Shown here piece after piece: positions 16,301 to 25,776 of a DNA stretch of 64,000 bases. Position 1 is the first letter of the stretch. Each line of letters opens with the position of its first letter. Below the pieces are notes generated by a model. It worked only from the letters and a program-made list of their open reading frames with translations. It was not told the origin of the DNA and ran no database searches. The translations under genes were made by a program, and so were the position numbers. Source of the stretch: Paracoccus liaowanqingii. Lineage in GTDB: Bacteria > Pseudomonadota > Alphaproteobacteria > Rhodobacterales > Rhodobacteraceae. The stretch is from contig NZ_CP038439.1 of assembly GCF_004683865.2 (NCBI RefSeq), forward strand, positions 2,606,001 through 2,670,000, written 5' to 3'.

Positions 16301-17755
16301 TTACATCAGTTTGCGGCGCCGTGTCACCTCGATATTCAGCTCGGTCAGTTTCTTGCGCAAGGTATTGCGATTGATGCCCAAAAGGTCTGCGCAGCGCAGC
16401 TGGTTTCCGCCGGTCGCGTCCAGCGCCACCTGCAGCAGCGGGCGCTCCACCTCGCGCAGGATGCGGTCGTAGAGGCCCGGAGGCGGCAGCGCGTCGCCAT
16501 GCAGGTCGAAATAGCGCTGCAGATGCGCCTCGACCGAATCCGACAGACGCGACCCAGCCTGCGGCAGGCTGGGCTGCCCGGTGGGCTCGGGCGCCTGCGG
16601 GGCGGGGCCGCTGGCCGAACTGGGCGCCGGAGGGGGCGCGCGGTGGCCGGTCTGCTGGGTCAGCGCCTCGCGCATCTCGGACAGGCTGATCGCGGCGCCG
16701 CTGGCGGTCAGGGCCAGGCGGCGCATCATGTTCTCCAGCTCGCGGACATTGCCGGGGAAGGGATGCGCGCGCAGCAGGCTGGCCGCCTCGTCCGACAGCA
16801 TCCGCTCGGGCAGGCCCTGCGCCGCCGCGCGGGCCAGAAGATGCGCGGCCAGGGGCAGGATGTCGTCCACGCGGGCGCGCAGGGGCGGCACGCTGACCGT
16901 CACCCCCGCCAGCCGGTAGTACAGGTCCGACCGCAGCCGCCCCCCTGCCACGTCCGATTGCGGATCGGCGCCGGTGGTCGCCACCACGCGCGGCGCCTGC
17001 GCCCGGTCGGGCCCCGATTCCATCGCCTCGATCAGCCCGATCAGCCGCGCCTGCGCCGAGGCGTCGAAGCCCGCCGGGTTCTCGATCACGATGGTGCCGC
17101 CGCGCGCCTTGTCGGCGGCGCGCGCGATCGCGTCCTCTCCGGCATCCGACGAGGTCAGGACCGCCAGCCCCCGGTCGCGCCGGTCCGACAGCTCGTGAAA
17201 GCTGCGTGCGATGGTGGTCTTGCCCACCCCCGCCTCGCCCGCGATGATCACCGGCAGGTCGGCGTTCAGCACCCGCGCCACCATGCGGAACAGCGCCTGC
17301 ATGCTGGGGGCGTGGCCGATCAGCGGCATGGCCGGGTCGGCGGCCTCGCGCGGGACGGGCAGCGGGTCGGGCATGGGATCGGACTTGCGCGGGCGGCGCG
17401 ACAGGGCCTGGTTGGCCTTGGCCATCAGGTCGGGCAGGTCGAAGGGCTTGGGCAGGTATTCGAAGGCCTCGGCCTCGGTCGCGCGGATCGCGGTGACGAT
17501 GGTGTTCTGGGCCGAGATCACGATCACCGGCAGGTCGGGCCGCGCCTCGCGGATGGCGGGGATTCGGTCGATGCCGTTGCCGTCGGGCATCATCACGTCG
17601 GTGATGACCAGATCGCCGCGCCCCTCCTCGACCCATTTGGACAGCTGCGCCAGGCTGCCCGTCGCATGGACCCGGCAGCCCGCGCGGGTCAGCGCCTGCG
17701 TCAGCACCGTGCGGATGGTGCGGTCGTCGTCAGCGATCAAAACGGTGCCGTCCAT
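16301..17755 (-). CDS. ntrC: Nitrogen regulator NtrC, atypical (no GAFTGA, altered Walker B)
   Basis: 484 residues: receiver with phospho-acceptor D53 (ITDVMMPD), AAA+ domain with Walker A GEAGVGKT (173-180), and a C-terminal Fis helix-turn-helix (GNQLRCADLLGINRNTLRKKL). Two expected features are missing. There is no GAFTGA loop, and the Walker B motif reads IVIENPA (222-228) where LDEIG is usual, replacing the catalytic Asp-Glu with Glu-Asn. Rhodobacter capsulatus NtrC also lacks GAFTGA and activates sigma70 promoters, so this protein probably works the same way. The gene lies 12 nt after ntrB. Confidence 0.93.
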   Translation of the reverse strand: MDGTVLIADDDRTIRTVLTQALTRAGCRVHATGSLAQLSKWVEEGRGDLVITDVMMPDGNGIDRIPAIREARPDLPVIVISAQNTIVTAIRATEAEAFEYLPKPFDLPDLMAKANQALSRRPRKSDPMPDPLPVPREAADPAMPLIGHAPSMQALFRMVARVLNADLPVIIAGEAGVGKTTIARSFHELSDRRDRGLAVLTSSDAGEDAIARAADKARGGTIVIENPAGFDASAQARLIGLIEAMESGPDRAQAPRVVATTGADPQSDVAGGRLRSDLYYRLAGVTVSVPPLRARVDDILPLAAHLLARAAAQGLPERMLSDEAASLLRAHPFPGNVRELENMMRRLALTASGAAISLSEMREALTQQTGHRAPPPAPSSASGPAPQAPEPTGQPSLPQAGSRLSDSVEAHLQRYFDLHGDALPPPGLYDRILREVERPLLQVALDATGGNQLRCADLLGINRNTLRKKLTELNIEVTRRRKLM

Positions 17756-17767
17756 GGGGTGAGGTCC

Positions 17768-18877
17768 TTATGCCTTGGGCAGGGAAATGCGGAACACGGT
17801 GCGACCGGGCTTGCTGTCCACGCGGATCAGCGCGCCGTGGTCGGTGATGATCTTGCTGACCAGTGCCAGGCCCAGCCCGGTGCCGTTCTCGCGGCCCGAG
17901 ACGAAGGGCTCGAAGACCTGGTCGGCGATGGCGGGGGGGAAGCCGGGGCCGTTGTCCTCGATCTCGATCTGCAAAGGCAGCGGGCGGCCGGCGGGGTCGG
18001 TCTCGTCGGGGGGATGGCGCAGGGTGTGGTCGTAGTGGCTGTGCAGGCGGATGGTGCCGCCGGCCTTGCCCTCCAGCGCCTCGGCGGCGTTCTTCACGAG
18101 GTTCAGGCAGACCTGCACCAGCTGGTCCGCATCGGCCAGCGCGGGCGGCAGCGAGGGGTCGTAGTCGGTCACCACCTGCACGCCGCGCGCGAATCCCACC
18201 TGCGCGGACCGGCGGACCTGTTCCAGCACGTCGTGGATGTTCAGCGCCGCCAGCTTGGGCGCCGAGGTGTCGCCGAAGCGTTCCACCTGATCCAGCAGCG
18301 CCACGATCCGGCGCGATTCGCTGACGATCATCTCGGCCATCTCGCGGTCCTCGGGGGTGGCGTTCATCGCCATCAGCTGCGCCGCCCCCCGGATGCCCGC
18401 CAGCGGGTTCTTGATCTCGTGGGCCAGCATCTCGGCCATGCCGATGGCGCTGCGCGCCGCGCTGCGGACATGGCGGGCCTGATGCAGCCCGTCATCGTCC
18501 TGCGGCACGATCAGCAGCGTCACCGCGCCCCCCGTCGCCCCGCCATTGCCCGCATGGACCGCCGCGCGCCGCGCTTGGTGCCCGCCCGCGCGGTCGCCGA
18601 TCTCGAAGGCGACCGAGGTCTGGTACAGCGCCTCGTCGCTGGCCCGCACGCGGGCGATCAGCGGCGCCAGGCTGGGCTGCAGGCGCAGGCGGGTGGACAG
18701 CTCGTCCCCCTCCAGCACCCGGCCCAGGGTCGAGTTGCGCGAGATGTTCAGCCAGATCTCGGCCGCGTCGTTCATCGCCGCCACCCGGCCGCAGCTGTCC
18801 AGGATCAGCGCGGGCAGCGGCAGCGCCTCCCATCCCGGGCCGGGGGAGATCTCATGGAAATCCCGGGGGCGGCTCAT
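17768..18877 (-). CDS. ntrB: Nitrogen sensor kinase NtrB
   Basis: 369 residues with no membrane helix: an N-terminal PAS domain (about 15-125), the H-box MLAHEIKNPLAGIRGA with H153, and the ATP-binding domain (NLVKNAAEAL; EDNGPGFP; GTGLGLALV). It phosphorylates and dephosphorylates NtrC under PII control. The ATG overlaps the dusB stop (ATGA), giving the classical nifR3-ntrB-ntrC order. Confidence 0.95.
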   Translation of the reverse strand: MSRPRDFHEISPGPGWEALPLPALILDSCGRVAAMNDAAEIWLNISRNSTLGRVLEGDELSTRLRLQPSLAPLIARVRASDEALYQTSVAFEIGDRAGGHQARRAAVHAGNGGATGGAVTLLIVPQDDDGLHQARHVRSAARSAIGMAEMLAHEIKNPLAGIRGAAQLMAMNATPEDREMAEMIVSESRRIVALLDQVERFGDTSAPKLAALNIHDVLEQVRRSAQVGFARGVQVVTDYDPSLPPALADADQLVQVCLNLVKNAAEALEGKAGGTIRLHSHYDHTLRHPPDETDPAGRPLPLQIEIEDNGPGFPPAIADQVFEPFVSGRENGTGLGLALVSKIITDHGALIRVDSKPGRTVFRISLPKA

Positions 18878-19878
18878 GCGGCGGCCCGTCCCGGCGCGTC
18901 GGCGAAGGCGCGGCGGATCAGCTCCACGGTCGCCGCCGGGCTGGGCGCGCGCAGCATCTGGTCGCGCAGGGGGGCGCCTGCGGCCTCGGCATACCAGCCC
19001 AGATGCTTGCGCGCGACGCGCAGCCCCGGCTCGGCCCCGTAGAAGTCCAGGATGTCCAAGTAATGCGCCTCGACCAGATCGGCCAGCGCGGCGCCCTGCG
19101 GGATCAGGGGCGCGGGGCAGCCCCACAGGTCATGGGCGATCTGCGCCAGCAGCCAGGGGCGTCCCTGCGCGCCGCGCCCGACCATCACCGCCTCGGCCCC
19201 CGACCGGGCCAGCGCGGCCCGGGCGCTGGCGCCGCCGGTCACGTCGCCATTGGCGACCAGCGGCGGGCGCCCGGGCAGGTCGGCGACAGTGCGGATCGCC
19301 TGCCAGTCGGCCTGCCCCTTGTAGAACTGCGCCCGGGTGCGGCCATGCACGGTCAGCATCGCCACGCCCGAATCGCGCGCCCGCGCCGCCAGATCGGCGG
19401 CGTTCAGGCAGTCGTCGTCCCAGCCCAAGCGCATCTTCAGCGTCACCGGGACGCCGACCGCGCCCACCACCGCGTCGATCAGGCTCAGCGCGTGGTCCAG
19501 GTCGCGCATCAGCGCCGCACCCGACAGCCCGCCCGTCACCTTCTTGGCCGGGCAGCCCATGTTGATGTCGATGATGCGCGCGCCCATCCCCTCGACGATG
19601 CGGGCGGTCTGGGCCATCGGCCCCGCCTCGCGCCCGGCGATCTGGACGCTGACCGGCAGCGTCCCTTCGGTCAGGGCCTTGGCGCGGACCGAGGCCCGGG
19701 TCGAGGGGCGCGGTGTCACCATCTCGGTCGAGGCGACCATCTCGGACACCATCAGCCCGGCGCCGAAGCGCGCGACGGCGCGGCGGAACGGCAGGTCGGT
19801 GATGCCCGCCATCGGCGCCAGGAAGACCGGCGGACCCAGGGGCGTGTCGCCAAGACGGAGGGGGTCGGGCAATTGCAT
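18874..19878 (-). CDS. dusB: tRNA-dihydrouridine synthase DusB
   Basis: 334 residues forming an FMN-dependent TIM barrel. The N-terminal motif FLAPMAGITDLPFRR, the active-site cysteine loop DINMGCPAKKVTGG and the late FMN-phosphate glycines are all visible. It reduces uridine to dihydrouridine in tRNA D-loops. An ATG at 19878 with AAGGAAC upstream and the family N-terminus MQLPDPLRLGDTPLG set the start; further upstream in-frame codons look non-coding. It heads the dusB-ntrBC-ntrYX run (old name nifR3). Confidence 0.95.
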   Translation of the reverse strand: MQLPDPLRLGDTPLGPPVFLAPMAGITDLPFRRAVARFGAGLMVSEMVASTEMVTPRPSTRASVRAKALTEGTLPVSVQIAGREAGPMAQTARIVEGMGARIIDINMGCPAKKVTGGLSGAALMRDLDHALSLIDAVVGAVGVPVTLKMRLGWDDDCLNAADLAARARDSGVAMLTVHGRTRAQFYKGQADWQAIRTVADLPGRPPLVANGDVTGGASARAALARSGAEAVMVGRGAQGRPWLLAQIAHDLWGCPAPLIPQGAALADLVEAHYLDILDFYGAEPGLRVARKHLGWYAEAAGAPLRDQMLRAPSPAATVELIRRAFADAPGRAAA

Positions 19879-20121
19879 GTCCTGTTCCTTCACCCTGCGC
19901 GCCGCCGCCTGCAAGAAGGGCAGGCGAGGCCCGGCCTGCCCAATTCGCAGGCGCGACCCAGTTGCACGAAATGGGGGCATCTTGCAACGGTTTTGGGCAG
20001 ACCGCGCGTCCTGGGTCCGACCCTCCCCGTGTCGCATCCGGGGGGCAAAAGCGTCGCCGGGGGGCATGGCGGCCGGGCGCCGGGCGTGATTGGATGGGCG
20101 AAAGCGTGCAGGGGAGATGTC

Positions 20122-21504
20122 ATGTTTCTGTCGGTCTTCGATCTGTTCAAGCTGGGGGTGGGTCCCTCGTCCTCACATACGATGGGGCCGATGGTCGCCG
20201 CCGCGCGGTTCCTGACGGCGCTGCAGGGCCAGCCCTTCCAGGCGAAGGGGCTGCGCGCCAGCCTGCATGGCAGCCTGGCCTTCACCGGCAAGGGACACGC
20301 CACGGATCGCGCCACGATCCTTGGGCTTGCGGGCTTTACCCCGGCCCGCATGGACATGGAAGCCGCCGAGGCTGCGCTGGCCGAAAACCGCGCCACGGGC
20401 CGCCTGACCCCGCCCGGCCTGCCGCCTTTGGCCTTCGATCCCGACCGCGACCTGCGCTTCGATTACGACACCGTGCTGCCCGGCCATGCCAACGGCATGA
20501 TGCTGCAGGCGACCGACGCGCAGGGCGACGTGCTGTTCCAGCAGATCTACTATTCGATCGGAGGCGGCTTCGTGATGACCGACGCGGAACTGGCCGCGCG
20601 CGGGTCCGAGGATCGCACTGACGCGGCGGCCCCGGTGCCCTTCCCCTTCGCCAGCGCCGCCGAGATGTTGCAGATGGCTGAAAAATCAGGCAAATCCATC
20701 GCCTGCATGAAGGCGGCGAATGAGCTGTGCTTTCGCGGCCAGGCGGATCTGGATGCCGGGCTGGCAGGCATCTGGCGGGCGATGCGCGACTGCATGGACC
20801 GGGGCCTTGCGGCCGAGGGGATCCTGCCCGGCGGCCTGAACGTGCGCCGCCGCGCCAAGGCCATCCACGACACGCTGCAGGCCGAACGCGGGCTGAACAT
20901 GACCGCGCCGCATGTCATCAACGACTGGATGTCGACCTATGCGATGGCCGTGAACGAGGAGAACGCCGCCGGCGGCGCCGTCGTCACCGCCCCCACCAAC
21001 GGCGCGGCGGGCACCGTGCCCGCGGTGATCCGCTATTGGCTGGACCATGTGCCCGGCGCCTCCGAACGGCAGTTGCCCGACTTCCTGCTGACGGCGGCGG
21101 CGGTGGGCGGGCTGATCAAGCACAACGCCTCGATCTCGGGCGCGGAATGCGGCTGCCAGGCCGAGGTGGGCAGTGCGGCGGCGATGGCCGCGGCGGGGCT
21201 GGCCGCCGTGCTGGGCGGCAGTCCCGGCCAGATCGAGAACGCCGCCGAGATCGCGCTGGAACACCATCTGGGCATGACCTGCGATCCGGTGCGCGGGCTG
21301 GTCCAGGTGCCCTGCATCGAGCGGAACGGGTTGGGCGCCATCAAGGCGGTGGCCGCGGCCAGCCTGGCCCTGCGCGGCGACGGCACCCATATCGTGCCGC
21401 TGGACGCCGCCATCGAGACGATGCGCCAGACCGGCCGCGACATGTCGGAAAAGTACAAGGAGACCTCGCTTGGCGGCCTGGCCGTCAACGTCCCCAACTG
21501 CTAG
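20122..21504 (+). CDS. sdaA: L-serine ammonia-lyase (single-chain)
   Basis: 460 residues, the fused beta-alpha form. The start [20 protein letters not shown] is diagnostic, and the C-terminal domain has the iron-sulfur cysteines ([29 protein letters not shown]). It converts L-serine to pyruvate and ammonia using an oxygen-sensitive 4Fe-4S cluster. The start has GGGGAG upstream. Its stop and the stop of the opposing kinase gene share the palindrome CTAG at 21501-21504. Confidence 0.96.
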   Translation: MFLSVFDLFKLGVGPSSSHTMGPMVAAARFLTALQGQPFQAKGLRASLHGSLAFTGKGHATDRATILGLAGFTPARMDMEAAEAALAENRATGRLTPPGLPPLAFDPDRDLRFDYDTVLPGHANGMMLQATDAQGDVLFQQIYYSIGGGFVMTDAELAARGSEDRTDAAAPVPFPFASAAEMLQMAEKSGKSIACMKAANELCFRGQADLDAGLAGIWRAMRDCMDRGLAAEGILPGGLNVRRRAKAIHDTLQAERGLNMTAPHVINDWMSTYAMAVNEENAAGGAVVTAPTNGAAGTVPAVIRYWLDHVPGASERQLPDFLLTAAAVGGLIKHNASISGAECGCQAEVGSAAAMAAAGLAAVLGGSPGQIENAAEIALEHHLGMTCDPVRGLVQVPCIERNGLGAIKAVAAASLALRGDGTHIVPLDAAIETMRQTGRDMSEKYKETSLGGLAVNVPNC

Positions 21505-22619
21505 GGCGTCAGGCGTCCGCGCAGGCGGTAATGCAGGCCCTGCGGCAGGTATTCCGCCAGCCCCTCGCCGTCGAAATAGGCCGGGACGATCTGGTTGACC
21601 AGCCGCGAGCCGAAGCCCTCGCGGGTGGGGGCCTCGACCACGGCGCCGCCGCGTTCCTGCCAGTCCAGCCCGAAATGGTCGCCGTCGACAGACCAGCTCA
21701 GGTCGACCGCGCCCTGCGGGCTGGCCAGCGCGCCGTACTTGGCGGCGTTCGTCGCCAGCTCGTACAGCGCCAGCGACAGGCCCACGGCCTGCTGGCTGCT
21801 CAGGGGCACCGAGGGGCCGGACAGGCGGATGCGGTCGTTGCCCACCAGATGCGCGCCGATGGACCGGGCCATGACCTCGGTGATGTCGGCGCTGTCGCCC
21901 AGGCCCGTGAACAGGCCCTGCGCCTTGGCCAGCGCCATGATCCGCGCGCCGACGCTGTCGCGGGCCTCCTGGATCGTCTCGGCGTTGCGCAGGCTGGAGG
22001 ACACCACCGTCGAGGTCACCGACAGGATGTTCTTGATCCGGTGCAGCAGCTCTTCCTGCATCACCTGCTGGTTGCGCCGCGCCTGGACCAGCGCCGTCAC
22101 GTCGACGGTGATGTTCATCAGCCCGGCGACGAAGCCGTGGTCGTCGTGCAGCGGGCTGTAGCTGAAGGTCCAGAAGGTTTCCTCGTCGAACCCATTGCGG
22201 GTCATGACCAGCCGCATCTCTTCGGAATAGGTGCCGCGCCCGGACAGGGTCTGGTCGACCAGCGGCTTGACGTCGTTCCAGACATCCGCCCAGATCCGCC
22301 GGAACGGCTGTCCCAGGGCGCGCGCCTCTTTCCGGCCCAGGACCGGGGCATAGGCGTCGTTGTAGAGCATGGTCAGGTCCGGGCCCCAGAACATGCAGGC
22401 CGCATGGCTCTGGCCCAGCATGATCCGCACCGAGGTCATCAGCGAAATGGGCCAGCCCGAGATCGGGCCGAGCGGCGTCGCGGACCAGTCGAAATCGCGG
22501 ATCGCGCGTCCCATCGGGCTGTCGCTCCACGAGAACCGCGGCGCCTCGAGGCGCAGGGCAGCGGTGTCGTGGCCGAAGTCCGCAGGGGTCATGTCGTCAT
22601 CGCCACCAAAAAGGAACAT
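21501..22619 (-). CDS. PAS-domain HWE-family histidine kinase
   Basis: About 372 residues. The N-terminal PAS region begins DFDWSATPLGPISGWP, a common HWE-kinase lead-in, and is followed by a second PAS/PAC half (GFVAGLMNITVDVT). The kinase core has the phospho-acceptor box ELLHRIKNILSV, the N-box ALYELATNAAKYGAL and the defining W-x-E (LDWQERGG). Such kinases often read light or redox through PAS cofactors, but no flavin-binding cysteine is evident. Start alternatives are ATG 22619 or ATG 22592. No partner regulator is adjacent, so it is an orphan. Confidence 0.85.
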   Translation of the reverse strand: MFLFGGDDDMTPADFGHDTAALRLEAPRFSWSDSPMGRAIRDFDWSATPLGPISGWPISLMTSVRIMLGQSHAACMFWGPDLTMLYNDAYAPVLGRKEARALGQPFRRIWADVWNDVKPLVDQTLSGRGTYSEEMRLVMTRNGFDEETFWTFSYSPLHDDHGFVAGLMNITVDVTALVQARRNQQVMQEELLHRIKNILSVTSTVVSSSLRNAETIQEARDSVGARIMALAKAQGLFTGLGDSADITEVMARSIGAHLVGNDRIRLSGPSVPLSSQQAVGLSLALYELATNAAKYGALASPQGAVDLSWSVDGDHFGLDWQERGGAVVEAPTREGFGSRLVNQIVPAYFDGEGLAEYLPQGLHYRLRGRLTP

Positions 22620-22847
22620 GAACCGACCATGGCGCTTTTTAACGTCCAAGTTCAACGACGAACCCGTCGGACGCGCCCTGCACGGCAAGAAATGAACAAT
22701 TATCATATACGGGACCTTACCGGTTCACTTTTCCGGGATCGGGACCCCGGGGCGGCGGTCGCCTGCCGCACGGGGGCGTGGCGCTTGCCCCCTCGGGCGG
22801 CGATTGGTAACGCTTGGCGGACACTTATCTCGGAAGGCCCTCGCCCC

Positions 22848-23468
22848 ATGTTCCCCCGTCTTGCCTCCCTCGCCCTGCTGATCCTGCCGCTGGCGGCCTG
22901 CGACACCCAGGCCCTGTCCGATCTGCGCCGCGGCATCGGTCTGGATCAGGCCGCAGCCGAGCCCGAAGTGCCCGCCGGGCCGCGCCCGCCCGCCGTCTCT
23001 CCGCTGGAGCAGCCGATCGAGACCGCCGAGGCCCCGCCCCGCCCGGTCTCGATGGCCGAGCCGCTGACCTATCGCAACACCGCCTTCCTGGCAGGCGGCA
23101 ACGAGCCCGCCTGGACCGTGGAGATCGCCGGCAACACCGCCACCTATCGCACGCCCGACAGCCCCTCGGGACGCCAGATCCCGGTGAACCGCCTGGTCTT
23201 CAACCAGGGCGTCGAATATATCGGCGTGCTGAACGGGCGGCCCTTCGTGGTCAACCTGCGCGCGGAACGGTGCCGGGACAGCATGTCGGGCGCCCGCCTG
23301 CCCCTGACGGCCCGGCTGACGGTCGCCGGAGAGGCGCAGCCGGGCTGCGGCACCCCCGGCGCCGCGCCCGCTCCGGTTGAAGCTGCCCCGGTCGCCACCG
23401 CTCCGGTGGCCCCGGCGGCCCAGGCCGCCCCCCCGGCCGAGGTCCTGGCCGCCCCGGCGGCGGGATGA
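22848..23468 (+). CDS. Predicted lipoprotein, COG3650-like
   Basis: 206 residues. A signal peptide ends in the lipobox LAAC (cysteine near residue 19). A Pro/Glu-rich spacer is followed by a small conserved domain with NEPAWTVEI, RCRDSMSG and QPGCG, a pattern seen in COG3650-like periplasmic lipoproteins. The C-terminal 35 residues are an Ala/Pro/Val-rich tail. GGAAGG lies 10 nt before the ATG. The function is unknown. It is divergent from the HWE kinase and 121 nt upstream of yjbH. Confidence 0.75.
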   Translation: MFPRLASLALLILPLAACDTQALSDLRRGIGLDQAAAEPEVPAGPRPPAVSPLEQPIETAEAPPRPVSMAEPLTYRNTAFLAGGNEPAWTVEIAGNTATYRTPDSPSGRQIPVNRLVFNQGVEYIGVLNGRPFVVNLRAERCRDSMSGARLPLTARLTVAGEAQPGCGTPGAAPAPVEAAPVATAPVAPAAQAAPPAEVLAAPAAG

Positions 23469-23589
23469 TCCCTGCCGCGGCGGGTCATCACGCAGTCGTG
23501 TGTCGATCCGCCGCGCCAAGCCTGCCACTGCGCCTGAACACCCTGCCCTGCCCGATCCGCCGATCCCGCCGTCGAAAGGAAGCCCGCCG

Positions 23590-25776
23590 ATGCGCCGCTC
23601 GCGCCTGACCCGCCAGCTGATGGCCACCACCCTGCCCATAGCCCTGATCGCGGGGTCCGGCATCGGCATCGCGACGGCTGACCCGATGCTGGGGCGCAGC
23701 ATGTCCAGCTATGGCCTGCCCGGCGGCATCGACACCCCCACCGCCGAGACGCTGCCCGACGGATCCCTGGGCGCGACCCTGTCGCTGTCCGACTATGCCC
23801 GGCGCGGCAACGTCTTCTTCCAGGCGCTGCCGGGGCTGACCACCGTGCTGCGCTATGGCCGCGTCGACGGCATCCAGGACTTCCGGCAGGAGGGGTTCAT
23901 CTCGGACCGCTCGCTGGACCTGCGCTATCAGATCGTGGACGAGGACGGCTGGCGCCCCGCGGTGGCCGTCGGCCTGCAGGATTTCCTGGGCACCGGCGTC
24001 TATTCGGGCGAATACATCGTCGCGACCCGCAATGTCACGCCGACGGTCCGCGCCTCGATCGGCCTGGGCTGGGGCGTGCTGGCGGGCAATCCGCGCGTGA
24101 TCGACGTGCGCGACGAGGGCGGCACGCCCAATGTCGACGACTGGTTCACCGGCGGGGCCAAGCCCTTCGCCTCGGTCAGCTGGCAGGTCAACGACCGGCT
24201 GAACCTGACGGCGGAATATTCCAACGACATCTACGAGGCGCGCTACAGCAACGGCAACGTCTTCCAGCAGGGCGACGAACCCGGCAGCAAGTTCAACTTC
24301 GGTGCCAGCTACCGCTTCGGCCAGAACTACGAGGCCGGGATCTATACCATCGGCGGCGAGACGATCGGTGCGCAGTTCACCATCGCGCTGAACCCGCGCG
24401 AGGCGGCCTTCCCCTCGGGCCTGGAAAGCGCGCCCGCGCCGGTGCGTCCCCGCCCCGCCCCCGCCCAGGACCCCGAGGGCTGGTCGGGCAGCTGGTCGCA
24501 GGACCCGACCGCCCAGCCCGCCATCCAGACCGCGCTGGCCACCGGCATGGCGGACGAGGGGATGCTGTTGGAAGGCATGGTCCTGCAGCCCACCCGCGCC
24601 GAGGTCAGGCTGCGCAACCAGCGCTACATCGCCCAGGCCGAGGCCGTGGGCCGCACCGCCCGCCTGATGACCCGCGCCCTGCCCCCCTCGGTCGAGACCT
24701 TCGTGATCACCTCGACCAGCGACGGGATGCCGACCTCGTCGGTGACCCTGCGCCGCAGCGACGTGGAACGGCTGGAAAACACCGAGGCCGGCCGGATCGC
24801 CGCCGCCTCGACCCTGTCGGATGCCGCCGCCGGCGCGCCGGGGCTGGTCACGACGCAAGGGCTCTATCCGCGCTTCCGCTGGTCGGTGAAGCCCTATCTG
24901 GATCTGGGCATCTTCAGCGCCGAGGACGGGCTGACCCACGAGGTCGGCGCCGAGGCCCGCGCCAGCTACGAGATCATGCCAGGCCTGATCGCCACCGGCG
25001 CCCTGCGCCAGCGCGCCTTCGGCGATATCGGCCAGCGCGGCCCGGGCATCCCGGGCGAGCGCGGCGAATATTACACGCCCGAGGAATACGAGGCCGATCC
25101 CGGCCTGGAGACCACGCCCGAGGGCGTGCCGCGCGTGCGGTCGGACACCCGGATGTATACCGGCAATTCCAGCCCGGTGATCCCGGAACTGACGCTGGCC
25201 TGGTATGCCAAGCCCACGCCGACCATCTATTCCCGCGTCACCTTCGGCCTGCTGGAACGCGCCTATGGCGGCGTCTCGGCCGAGGCGCTGTGGAAGCCCG
25301 CCAACTCGCCCCTGGCCTTCGAGGCCGAGGTCAACCGGGTCCGGAAGCGCGACTTCGACCAGCTGTTCGACTTCCGCGATTACGAGGTTACGACGGGTCA
25401 TGTCTCGGCCTATTACGAGTTCACGCAGGGCTTCACAGCGCAGCTGGACCTAGGCCGCTATCTGGCGGGCGACGAGGGCGCGACGGTCACCCTGACGCGC
25501 GAATTCGCCAATGGCTGGCAGATCGGCGCCTATGCGACCAAGACCAACCTGTCCGCCGAGGAATTCGGCGAGGGCAGCTTCGACAAGGGCGTGACGCTGT
25601 CGATCCCGCTTGGCTGGGCGACGGGCCAGGCCTCGCGCGACCGCGTCTCGACCAACCTGCGGTCGCTGTCGCGCGACGGCGGATCGCGGCTGGACGTGAA
25701 CGGGCGCCTGTACGACCGCGTGCGCGAAAGCCATACGGTCGATCTTTACGAAGGCTGGGGGAGGTTCTGGCGATGA
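23590..25776 (+). CDS. YjbH-domain outer-membrane protein
   Basis: 728 residues. A signal peptide precedes residue 31 (ends GIATA-DP). The body is beta-rich with many aromatic-terminated strands, and the early segment SSYGLPGGIDTPTAETLPDG is characteristic of YjbH/GfcD proteins. These are predicted outer-membrane barrels linked to exopolysaccharide export. AAGGAAG precedes the ATG. Its stop overlaps the start of a YjbF-like lipoprotein gene, a pairing typical of the yjbEFGH/gfc operons, but yjbE and yjbG are not here. Confidence 0.85.
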   Translation: MRRSRLTRQLMATTLPIALIAGSGIGIATADPMLGRSMSSYGLPGGIDTPTAETLPDGSLGATLSLSDYARRGNVFFQALPGLTTVLRYGRVDGIQDFRQEGFISDRSLDLRYQIVDEDGWRPAVAVGLQDFLGTGVYSGEYIVATRNVTPTVRASIGLGWGVLAGNPRVIDVRDEGGTPNVDDWFTGGAKPFASVSWQVNDRLNLTAEYSNDIYEARYSNGNVFQQGDEPGSKFNFGASYRFGQNYEAGIYTIGGETIGAQFTIALNPREAAFPSGLESAPAPVRPRPAPAQDPEGWSGSWSQDPTAQPAIQTALATGMADEGMLLEGMVLQPTRAEVRLRNQRYIAQAEAVGRTARLMTRALPPSVETFVITSTSDGMPTSSVTLRRSDVERLENTEAGRIAAASTLSDAAAGAPGLVTTQGLYPRFRWSVKPYLDLGIFSAEDGLTHEVGAEARASYEIMPGLIATGALRQRAFGDIGQRGPGIPGERGEYYTPEEYEADPGLETTPEGVPRVRSDTRMYTGNSSPVIPELTLAWYAKPTPTIYSRVTFGLLERAYGGVSAEALWKPANSPLAFEAEVNRVRKRDFDQLFDFRDYEVTTGHVSAYYEFTQGFTAQLDLGRYLAGDEGATVTLTREFANGWQIGAYATKTNLSAEEFGEGSFDKGVTLSIPLGWATGQASRDRVSTNLRSLSRDGGSRLDVNGRLYDRVRESHTVDLYEGWGRFWR

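Noticed and set aside
13987..19042. Very long plus-strand frames opposite ntrX, ntrY, ntrC and ntrB
   Set aside because: Composition and lack of any motif show they are reverse-strand echoes of the ntr genes.
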